Source: Tridacna crocea (Eukaryota; Mollusca; Bivalvia; Cardiida; Cardiidae). Taken from it: DNA of 64,000 bases. Below the pieces are notes generated by a model. The model had not been told where the DNA came from. It saw only the letters and a list, made by a program, of their open reading frames with translations, and did not search any database. Positions 44,735 through 56,700 of the stretch are shown piece by piece (position 1 is the stretch's first letter; each line of letters opens with the position of its first letter). Made by a program: the position numbers and the translations under genes. The DNA is taken from positions 39,942,427 through 40,006,426 of the forward strand of contig OX031065.1 in the NCBI GenBank assembly GCA_943736015.1, read 5' to 3'.

Positions 44735-47700
44735 CTACAAGTAAAAAAGAAAATGTAAAAGGAAGAACTAGTATTGCATTGGTTTACATAAAAAACCTCT
44801 AACTACAGCTTGTAACAAGCTGTAGTTACAGGGTTTTTGAAGTAAGCTGACAATTAGTTTTGAAGTAGTGGATAACTTTTTACAACATATCAAAAGTTTA
44901 GGTTTGTTCAAACTGAAAATATTTACAGTCAAATATACCAGATATGTCCGTTTAGTTTTTGGATACTGCCAATATCTATAAAAGTGACACAGATTCACAG
45001 GTTTTATTTCCACAATTACCCATGAGTATATCTTAAGGATTATATGTAAAATACAAAGATATTGGGCAAACAATAAGTATGATACGAACCATGCTTAAAA
45101 TAATTTGAACAGGAACCTGGGCACTCAAAACAAATTGATTTTTCAAATTGTTGTCTGCAGTCCATCTCCAACGAAAAATTTACTGATCCTTTTCAAATTT
45201 TATTTTGTTATTTAGAATGATGTCAACATCGTTTCCAGAAAATAAAGACAATGATATCATAATTGTTCAAACTTGATGCAACCAACTTCTGAAGCACTAC
45301 AAAGTTGTTTTTTGTAAAAAATGTGGCTTATTCAAGGGAATTAATCCACAATCCACTTTGTATACTAAACATGAATTTGTTTTCCTTTAATCATGAGTTG
45401 GATATGTCAGAACTTAACCCTTTCCCAAATGACGAATTTTAGACTGTCACAAACTCAAAGTGTTGTAGATGACAATTTTGAATTAGATGAGAATGGCAGA
45501 AAATTTCCGATAGGCTAGAAAACACTGTGGGAAAAAGGAGAAATTGCTCGTTACAAGCAATTTCTCCTTTTCCCACAGTGTTTTCTAAAGACTTGTACTG
45601 GAGACACGTAAAAACCAGGGCTTGTTTGGGAAAGAGTTAAATAAGTGGATTGTGAGGTGCAACTCATAAACCACTCAAGCTATCACCCTCATGCTTTTTT
45701 TAATAGTGCCTCATAACTAACAATCATGGTTAATTGACCAACAAATCAAAACAAAAAGATTATTTTTTATTCTAACATAACATAACAGTGCAACAAAAGC
45801 ATGTTAAGATCTACAATATTCTATGTAGAATTGACTTCATTCTCTACAGAGTGACTTCATTCTGTATAAGGTAAGTAAGTTTATCAATGGAATATAATAT
45901 GCATTCAATGTATGAACTTGTACTCCTTTGATATAGAGTTGGTCATGTTTGAATCAAAATAATCTTCTTTCTACAGTGGTTTATCTTTCAATAAATCGCA
46001 TTGAGAGCTATGAGGCGCATTAATAAACCACTCGGGCTTGTGGATTATTTATTGTGCCTTATAACACACAACTGTGGTTTAGTGAACAATAAACCAAGAT
46101 AACCAGAAGATTATTTCTTAATAAAACTATCACTCATTTTAAAGACAAAAAATAATATAGATGCTTACAGAGTGATTTTGTGGTTGCACCATCTGGGGCT
46201 GTATGTCCTGGATCACATGGTTTACAAGTAACTTGTCCAGGGGCATCTTGGTAAAAACTCTGACCACAGTACTGACAAATGTTTAGGGTGATGTTATGGA
46301 ATGTTCCTGGGGGACATGCAACTGGAAGAGAAATGAAACATTATAAAGTATAACAACATTCCAAATATAAGCATAGTGTGCATAATTATGTAGAATACTT
46401 TAAACATTGAAGAAGAGCACATGCTCGATAGTTACTAAAAACAAAAGTCAAACAAAAGCACCACATGCAGGTGCCAACGAATTGTTTTTAGAAGGATCAA
46501 AATTTCATGAACACTTTTTGAAAAGGGTCATCCAAGGATCATTTCTGTGAAATTATTTAGAAATCTGACCAGCGGTTTCAGAGAAAAAGAATTCTTTAAA
46601 ATTTTTCCGTTTCCGTATATTGCAAGTAGCCCCCAGTCACCAAAGCCATGATTCTTGACGGATCAAAATTTCGCAAACACTCTTTAGAAAAGGTTACCCA
46701 AGGATTATCTCTGTGAAATTATTTCAAAATCTGAAAAGCCATTTTAGAGAAGAAGAATTTTTAAGAATTCATTCATTTCTATACAGTGCAAGTAGCCCCC
46801 TTGAAGTGTGAGTGACGTACGATGGACAAGGCATGATGGACTAAAGATGATCTTAAAAGCTCCCTTTGAGCATGTTGTGCTCAGGTGAGCTAAAAGCAGC
46901 CTCTATAATTCCTTGCCACACGATCCGGACTTTTGACAACCCCTTGAAAAAATTTTGAAAAAATGTTCTCCTTTTCCCACAAAGTTTTTTTCTCTTCCTA
47001 TAACAAATTTGAATTTCAAAGTCACACTTATTTGGTTGTCTTCAAAATGCTTTCAATTTGGACCAGTCTAAAATTTTGTTGTTTAGTAAACAGATAATTA
47101 ATGCGTTTAGAAATTAGTTTATTGATGACCAGGCCAAATAGCTCAGTTGGTAGAGGCTAGGACTTGAGAATGTGGTATTTTGGACCACTTGAGGGTGTAG
47201 GTTTGATAAGGTTAGATTGAGGTGACAACAAGAGGACCATGATGGTCCTATATCGCTCACCTGAGTACCAAGCAGTAAAGATTTACAATGAAGATAAATA
47301 CCAAATATCGAAGTGCAAGGCCAAAGCTTTAGGTCTTCTTGGTTTAGATAAAAAGATAACCTTTCTTAACCAAACCCGGTTATATAAATATTTAAGAGAA
47401 GTTTGAATGATATTTGTCCAATAGTTGTTGAAAAATAGGGAGAACAAGAAATTTCATCAAAGGAAAATGACTTTGTAAAAATTCAATGAACCGTCACCAA
47501 AATATAATATGCACATTCTTGCTTGGCACCGAGTCTCTCTAAAATTTGAATGAAATCTGTCCTGTAGTTGTTGAGAACAAGCTCTGACAAGAAAATGCTA
47601 CAGAAAGACTGATGGATGGATGGATGGATGGACGGACCAACAAGCTGACTCCGATATACCTCCAGAACAGAGTTTTGAAGGAATAATAACAAAGCCCTAG

Positions 47701-50700
47701 GCCTTTTGGTGTGTGGCAAAAAGTTGCCTGATTTGAGCAAACTTAGTAGAGAATGTTTGCCGATTCAAGACTTTCTATACAAGTTAGTATTATAATGTTG
47801 TTAAATACACCAACAACTACAGACAACATAGGGCCAATTTCCACACTAGGGCCATTATTTGAAGTATTTTGGTAGAGGGCCACTAAATGATACTACATGC
47901 CATATATGAGAGCTCTAGCCCTTATGGTTTGGGACAAGAAGATATTTAAAGATTTCCTTCTTTATCTCTATGTGAAATCCGAGAACCCACAACATAGGAC
48001 CATTTTCCACACTAGGTCCATAATTTGATGTATTTTGGTAGAGGGTCATGAGATGATGCTACATGCCAAATATGAAAGCTGTAGCCCTTAAGGTTTGGGA
48101 CAAGAAGATTTTTACAGATTTCCTTCTTTATCATTATGTGAAATCTGAGGACCCACAACATAAGGCCATTTTCAACACTAGGGCCATAATTTGAAGTATT
48201 TTGGTAGAGGGTCACTAGATGATGCTACATGCCAAATATGAAAGCTCTAGCCCTTAAGGTTTGGGACAAGAAGTTTTTTACAGATTTCCTTCTTTATCTC
48301 TATGTGAAATCGGAGAACCCATAACATAGGGCCAATTTCCACACTAGGGCCATTATTTGAAGTATTTTGGTAGAGGGCCACTAGATGATACTACATGCCA
48401 TATATGAGAGCTCTAGCCCTTATGGTTTGGGACAAGAAGATATTTAAAGATTTCCTTCTTTATCTCTATGTGAAATCCGAGAACCCACAACATGGGGCCA
48501 TTTTCAAACTAGGGCCATAATTTGAAGTATTTTGGTAGAGGGCCACTAGATGATGCTACATGCCAAATATGAAAGCTCTAGCCCTTACGGTTTGGGACAA
48601 GAAGATTTTTAAAGATTTCCTTCTTTATCTCTATGTGAAATCCTAGAACCCACAGCATAGGGCCAATTTCTACACTAGGGCCATTATTTGAAGTCTTTTG
48701 GTAGAGGGCCATTAGATGATACTACATGCCATATATGAGAGCTCTAGCCTTTATGGTTTGGGACAAGGAGATTTTTAAAGATTTCCTTCTTTATCTCTAT
48801 GTGAAATCTGAGAACCCACAACATAGGGCCAATTTCCATACTAGGGCCATTATTTGAAGTATTTAAATAGGGGGCCACTAAATGATACTACATGCCATAT
48901 ATGAGAGCTCTAGCCTTTATGGTTTGGGACAAGAAGATTTTTAAAGATTTCCTTCTTTATCTCTATGTGAAATCAAAGAACCCACAACATAGGGCCATTT
49001 TCAACACTAGGGCCATAATTTGAAGTATTTTGGTAGAGGGCCACTAGATGATGCTGCATGCCAAATATGAAAGCTCTAGCCCTTAAGGTTTGGGACATAA
49101 AGTTTTTTACAGATTTCCTTCTTTATCTCTATGTGGAATCGGAGAACCCACAACATAGGGCCAATTTCCACCCTAGGGCCATTATTTGAAGTATTTTGGT
49201 AGAGGGCCACTAGATGATACTACATGCCATATATGAGAGCTCTAGCCCTTACGGTTTGGGACAAGAAGATTTTTAGATTTCCTTCTTTATCTCTATGTGA
49301 AATCCGAGAACCCACAACATGGGGCTATTTTCAACACTAGGGCCATAATTTGAAGTATTTTGGTAGAGGGTCACTAGATGATGCTACATGCAAAATATGA
49401 GAGCTCTAGCCCTTACAGTTTGGGACAAGAAGATTTTTAAAGTTTTTTCTCTCGGTTGCCATGGCAACCAGAGTTCTCCGTGGAATTCAAATCTTTGAAG
49501 TATTTTGAAAGTGCATCACCTAAGGATCATTTCTGTGAAGTTTCACTGAAATCTGTTGGGCGGTTTCAGAGGAGAAGAATTTTTAAGTAATTGTTCACGG
49601 ACGGATGGACGGACGGACACACTGACGGACGCCGGACAACGATCGATCACAATAGCTCAACCTGAGCACTATGTGCTCAGGTGAGCTAATTAAAATTGCA
49701 ATCAATCTAGTTCATGGGTAAAAGGGACCTACTGCAAATGTCCTGCTCTGTTATTTGACCAAGTGGACATAGCCACTGGACCTGTGCACTGGTCAAGCTG
49801 TCCTGTATAGCTTCAAATTTATGTTCTTCTAGTTCCAGTTCAAATAGAGCTGCTAGGTTCATAAGTTCTTTATGTATGTCTTGTAAGAGTTTCATGACAT
49901 CTATATCATCGGAATTTGTGCTGAAATTATATAATATTGTTTTATGACAATGCCAATATTTTCATCTGTTTAGTACTTTGCTTCCAGCATTTTCTCGTTT
50001 TTTCATAAGCTTTTTCCCATAGGGTCTTGAAAAGTCTGGATTGTATGGAAGAGGGTTAATTCTTACCGGTAACCCTTTACCACACAATCCTGACTTTTGA
50101 CGACCCTATGCAAGAAGCCTTTTGAAAGCATTGTGGGAAAAGGAGGAAATGCTGGAAACCAGCATTTTCTCCTTTTCCCACAATGTTTCTATCCTGCTGG
50201 AAACAAATTTCAAGTTTTGAGTTACATTTATTTTTTGGTCTGCAACTGCTTTCAATTTGGACCAGCTTGAAATTTTGTCATGTGGTAAAGAGTTAACTGG
50301 ATGACAAAAATTCAGATTTGTTCAACTTGCAGGTATTTGCACTCAACAAATTTTAAGTTGCTCTATTGTTGAGATTTGTCTTTGGTAAAGGGTTAAAGGA
50401 GTACTGTTTTATGCATTAATCACATTGCCAATCATTTTGTGAACAGAGACCAATATAAGACAGCACAACCTTGGATCAACAGTGTCTGCTGTCTTAAAAT
50501 ATTCAGTCTTGGAATTACATTACTGGAATATTCATTTTTCTTTCTCATTTATCTGACATGTATCATATCCAACTTTGTCTATAGAGGCAAATCTACCTCC
50601 ATTGTCATATGAACTAATTTTAAATTTCTGGAGTCAGATAAACAAGTGGAACTCATGAATCTATAATAATAGTGCTAGGCTCATTCCCATACTGGAGACA

Positions 50701-53700
50701 CTGTATATGAAGATTTGCCTGCATATTAACCCTTTCCCAAACAATCCCTGGTTTTTACGAATCTGGAATAGTAGCCTTTTGAAAACATTTTGGGAAAGGA
50801 AGAAAATGCTGGTATCCAGCATTTTCTCCTTTTCCCACAATGTTTTCTACCCTATCATAGACATAGATCATCATTTCGGCAAGAGTTGAATTGTTGTCTG
50901 CAAATGCTTTCAATTTGGTCTAGTCCAAAAGTTTGTCGTTTGGGAAAGGGTTAACTAGCATTCTTTGAATATTTTAGGTCTATTCCCTAGAGTTTTCTAA
51001 ATTCATACATAACACAACTTTAGATTGGGTATTGGCTATACTGTTAGATTTGCTGCATAAGCAGCTGTGTAACTTTCAAACTCAGAAAATCTTGGAGAAA
51101 AAGACAAAGAGCATTCTTGATAATGGTTTGTGGATAGGGCCTCTGATCTTGATCAAAACTGTTAGTAAAAGATCTTTTGGTGTGGTGGGAACACTGACAA
51201 CCAATTTAAATTTTGAAAGTGCAACTTCACAAGTCTAGACAGAGAGATGGACATTTTAACCCCTAGTCTGCTAAGTGCAACTCACTGAACTTTTGCGGAC
51301 AGTATAGATCAAGATCAGACTGCACAGAATGTGCAGTCTGATCTTTGATCTACACTGTCCATTAAGGACATAGTTTTGAAATAGCAGTATTACTGGCATT
51401 AGTATCAAGTTCATTATTTCATTTCAGTAATTCAGCAGGATAAGAGTTAAAAAGATCAACTTGGAGAAAAAGGAGAGAGAGTGGAAAAAATGAAACTTAC
51501 TCATTTCTAAGTGTTACATTAAAGGTAACAGAAAAAAGGTTTATCTCTTCATCCTCTATACAGGCTGATATATTATTCTTCCTTGCATCTCTGTCACAGG
51601 GTACTGACAAATTCCCAACTTCACAGATTTCATCAGCACATAACTCCTCCCTTACAAGTTGATTGGTCAATGCTATTGTCAATTGTGACATCACATCTGA
51701 TCTGTGTTTGTTGATTGGTCCATGGAATAGTAAGCTGAACTCTTGTTTGATGATTGATGGAAATTTCTTTTCTATAATAAAATATTTGAGTTATTGTATG
51801 TATTAACCCTGTACCAAACACTCCCTGATTTTTACAACCTTGAGATAGAAGCCTTTTGAAAACATTGTGGGAAAAGAGAAAGTGCTGGTAACCAGCATTT
51901 CTTCCTTTTCCAACAATGTTTTCTACCCTGCTCAAAACAAATTTCAGTTTTTGAGTTTTAATTATACTTTGTCGTCTGAAAAAGCTTTCAGTTTGGAACA
52001 GTCTAAAATTTTGTTGTCTGGTAAAGGGTTAACCCATGGTCCAACAATTTGTTGTTGTGAAAAGAATGAGTGTAAAATTTTTTGAAAGCATTGAAGGAAA
52101 TGGAAAAAATGCTGTTTTTTCCCATTTCAGAGACAGATCCCATTTTTGTTCCAATCAAGCTGTTGAGTGCTGATGCTCACAATTTGGGTATGACTAAAAT
52201 CTTGTTGTTTAGTAAATGGGCCAGATTAAAAAAAGTAATTTTTTTTTATGGCAGTCCTTGGCTAGACAAATACAAAAGAAATAATCATTGAGCTGATACA
52301 GGATCAGAATGTACTACATGTATATTATGTATGCATTGTGTTTAACTCATTACCACACAAAAAAAATTTATACTTGTCTAACCCTTTACCCCATAAGGCA
52401 TTTCTATAGTATCTCTAATTGACCCTAAATAACAGCAAGGATGAAGCCGTTTCTTATGCATGCGTATATCACACCTTTTGATAGTATAGAAAACATTGTG
52501 GTAAAAGGTGAAATTGCTCGTCACGAGCAATTCCACCTTTTGCCACATTGTTTTAAAAGGCTCCTACAAGCAATGCGTAGAAATGAGTATCTATGGAGTA
52601 AAGGGCTAAACTGAAAGTGTTTTCAGACATAAAATGTGCCTGAAATGATGGCGACTGTCTATAAAAGAGTGGAAACCTTGTGGGAAGGAGAAAATACTGG
52701 TTACCAGCATTTTTTCCTTTTCCCACAAAGTTTTCAAAAGTTATTAACATGGGTCGTTAAAAGTCTTGACTGAGTGGTAAAAGGTTAAAGTAAATGAACT
52801 CTTGTACAATTGCAATCAGCAATGTTACTGTTGAGTTATTCACTCTTTTTGGTTATAGTATCTCAGAACAAAGCCACTAACAATTTGTAGTTGTTTTTGT
52901 TAACTCCTAGTTGTTTTTAAGAGTTTATACATAAAAAAGTTTACAAGATGTATAACAGTAAATCATAGCTATTTTTCACCGATTACTCCGTATGCAAGTT
53001 TTACACAATTCAAATTAGGAAGATAACACTGGAAAACTGACAATTAAGTACATTCACATAACATTGAAATATAAATATTTTGAAAAAAAATTTAGAGACA
53101 ATAGAGAAATAAATTGAATAATTTACAGTCTTCTTGTTTCTGAGTTGTTTCGATTACCATTGGCTTAACTCTTTACCACACAACCCTGACTTTTCACGAC
53201 CCTGAGAAAGAAACCTTTAGAAAACATTGTGGGAAAAGGAGAAAATGCTGGTAACCAGCATTTTCTCCTTTTCCTACAATGTTTTCTACTCTATCAAGGA
53301 CAAATTCTGCCATTTGAGCCATCTTTAATTTGTCGTCTGCAAATGCTTTCAATTTGGACCAGTCTATAATTTTGTTGTTTGGTAAAGAGTTAAGGCATAA
53401 AGAGACAAATTCACCAGAAAAATATTAAGAGAAAAGCAAAAATAGTTTATTCTATTTACCTAAGCATGGTACTTGGGTAGAAAGTATCTTATGTAAAGCA
53501 TCGATGTCATCTGGGTGCTTGCAGTTGAAATGTCTTCTAAAGATCCTGATAGGGTTGACTACAAAGCCTGACTCACAAACAATCCTGCAATCCTCTGAAC
53601 CACCATGATCACTACAGACCACACCGCCATTTTGTATGTCAGGCAAATCACACAGTTTGTCTGTTAGACAAGATATGGTAAAGTCTTTATAATATAAACA

Positions 53701-56700
53701 TAAAGTACATAATGTACCACCAATTAAAACAAATATTTCGAAGTAAACAAACTTTTTATGCAAAGTTTTGATGGAAGCCTTGCTACATTCCAAAAAAAAA
53801 AAATCTAACATTATATAAGGAACACTAGAACAATGATGAAACTCTGTTGTAATGCCAGTTCGATGCAGTAAGTGGGACAAACTCAGTAAGTCCACTAGAT
53901 TCCCTAGGAGAATCCAATTTTTTTCTGTTTGATAAAATAGATAGCTTCCTTAGAATCTTGTTTTTAACACTTCTGTCATTTTGTCAACACACTGAACCTG
54001 GTAAGATGGGAAAAAGACGTAAAATTCATTTAAGTTGAACTGTAATAATAATGAGTAATAAATGAATCTTGTCAAAGATTTCTAAAACAAGTGTATCCAA
54101 CTCTGAAACATAAATGAAAGCATATTCTTTGTTCCTATGTTTCGAACTTGGGACCCAAGGGGCAGGGCAAGTTTTTAACCCAGGGACATCATATGAATAA
54201 CCATGGTAGAGGTCCACTAGGAGATGCTACATACCAAATATCAAAGCTCTACACCATCTAGTTTCAGAGAAGAAGAATTTTAAAGTTTTCCTTCTTTGTT
54301 CCTATGTTTCAAACTTGCGACCCACGGGGCTGGGAGAATCTTAAAGTTTTCCTTCTTTGTTCCTATGTGTCAAACTTGAGACCCCCGGGGCTGGGCCAGT
54401 TTTGACCCCAGGGACATCATATGAACAATCTTGGTCGAGGTCCAGTAGGAGATGCTACATACCAAATATCAAAGCTCTAGCTCTGCACCTTCTAGTTTCA
54501 GAGGAGAAAAATTTTAAAGTTTTCCTTCTTTGTTCCTGTGTTTCAAACTTGTGACCCCTGGGCGGGACCAGTTTTCACCCCGGTAGAGGTCCACTAGGAG
54601 ATGCTACATACCAAATATTAAGGCTCTACACCTTCTAGTTTGAGAGAAGAAGAATTTTAAAGTTTTCCCTCTTTGCTCCTATGTTTCAAACTTGTGACCC
54701 CTTGAGAGGCGCCAGTTTTGACCCAAAGGACATCATGTGAACAAACTTGGTAGAAGTCCACTAGGAGATGCTACATACCAAATATCAAAGCTCTGCATCA
54801 TCTAGTTTCAGAGAAGAAGACTTTTTAAGTTTTCCTTCTTTATTTCTATGTTTTAAACTTGTGACCCTCAGGGTGGGGCTAGTTTTGACCCCAGGGACAT
54901 CATATGAACAATCTCGGTAGAGGTCTACTAGGAGATGTTACATACCAAAAATCAAAGTTCTGTACCTTCTAGTTTCAAAGAAGAAGAATTTTAAAGTTTT
55001 CCTTCTTTGTTCCTATGTTTCAAACCTGTGACCCCCAGGACAGGGCCAGTTTTGACCCCAGGGGCATCAAATAAACAATTTTGGTAGAGGTCTACTAGGA
55101 GATGCTACATACCAAATATCAAAGCTCAACGCCTTCTGGTTTCAGAAAAGAAGAATTTTAAAGTTTTTCGTCTTTGTTCCTGTTTTAAACTTGTGACCCC
55201 CGGGGCTGGACCAGTTTTGACCCCAGGGACATCATAGGAGCAATCTTGGTAGAGGTCTACTAGGAGATGCTACATACCAAATATCAAAGCTATGCACCTT
55301 CTAGTTTCAGAGAAGAAGAACTTCTCTAAAGTTTTCCTTCTTTGTTCCTATGTTTCAAACTTGTGACCCCCGGGGTGGGGCCAGTTTTGACCCCTGGGAC
55401 ATCTTATGAAGAATCTTGGTATAGGTTTACTAGGAGATGATACATTCCAAATTTCAAATTCTACGCCTTCTAGTTTCAGAGAAGAAGATTTTCAAAGATT
55501 TTTTTTTTTCTTTTGGTTGCCATGGCAACCAGAGTTATGGGTGGAATTCAATCTCTTGCTCAGCTTTGGAAGAGCTTTACCCAAGAAACATCCCTGCCAA
55601 GTTTCATTAAGATTGGCCCAGTGGTTTAGGAGGAGAAAATGTTTAAAGAAATTGTGGACGACGGATGCCGCACGACAGACGCCGGTCATTGGGTGATCAC
55701 AGAAGCTCACCATGAGCACTTTGTGCTCAGGTGAGCTAAAAATAACAAACAAGAGGGCCAAGATGGCCCTGGATCGCTCACCTGAATTTTTGAGATGACC
55801 ATAGTCTATTTTTTTTTTTTTCTTTTTTAGCGTTGAAACATTGGAACCAAATTTATAATTTTGCCAAGCAATTTTCAAAAGGTCACCTGTAAAAGTCATT
55901 TCGAAATCTGACCATCAGTTTCAAAAAGAAGAATTTTTAAGAATTCTTCATTTCTGTATAAGAGCAAGTAACCCCCATCCACGAGAGCCATGTTTCTTGA
56001 TGGATCAAAATTTACGAACAAGTTTTGAAAAGGGTCACCCAAGGAACATCTCTCTGAAATTATTTCAAAATCTGACCAGGGGTTTCAGAGAAAGAGAATT
56101 TTAAAGAATTTCATCATGTCCTTATAGTGCAAGTAGCCCCCATTCACAAGAGCCATGTTTCTTGACAGATCAAAATTATATGTACAGCTTTTGGAAAGGG
56201 TCACCCAAGGAACATCTCTGTCAGATTATTTTAAAATCTGACCACGGGTTTCAGAGAAGAAGAATTTTCAAGAATTTCTTCATTTCCATCTAGTGCAAGT
56301 AGCCCCCATTCACTAGAGCCATGTTTCTTGGCCAATCAAAATTTCGTGAACAATTTTAGAAAAGGGTCACCCAAGGAATATCTCTGTGAAATTATTTCAA
56401 AATCTGGCCAGCGGTTTCAGAGAAGAAGAATTTTTAAGAATTTCTTCATTTCTGTATAGTGCAAGAAGCCCCCATTCACCAGAGCCATGTTTCTTGACGG
56501 ATCAAAATTTCGCGAACAATTTTTGAAAAGGGTCACCCAAGGAATATCTCTGTGAAATTATTTTAAAATCTGGCCAGCGGTTTCAGAGAAGAAGATTTTT
56601 TAAGAATTCCTTCATTGCTGTACAGTGCAAGAAGCCCCCATTCACCAGAGCCACATTTTTTGACGAATCAAAATTTCACGAACAATTTTAGAAAAGGGTC

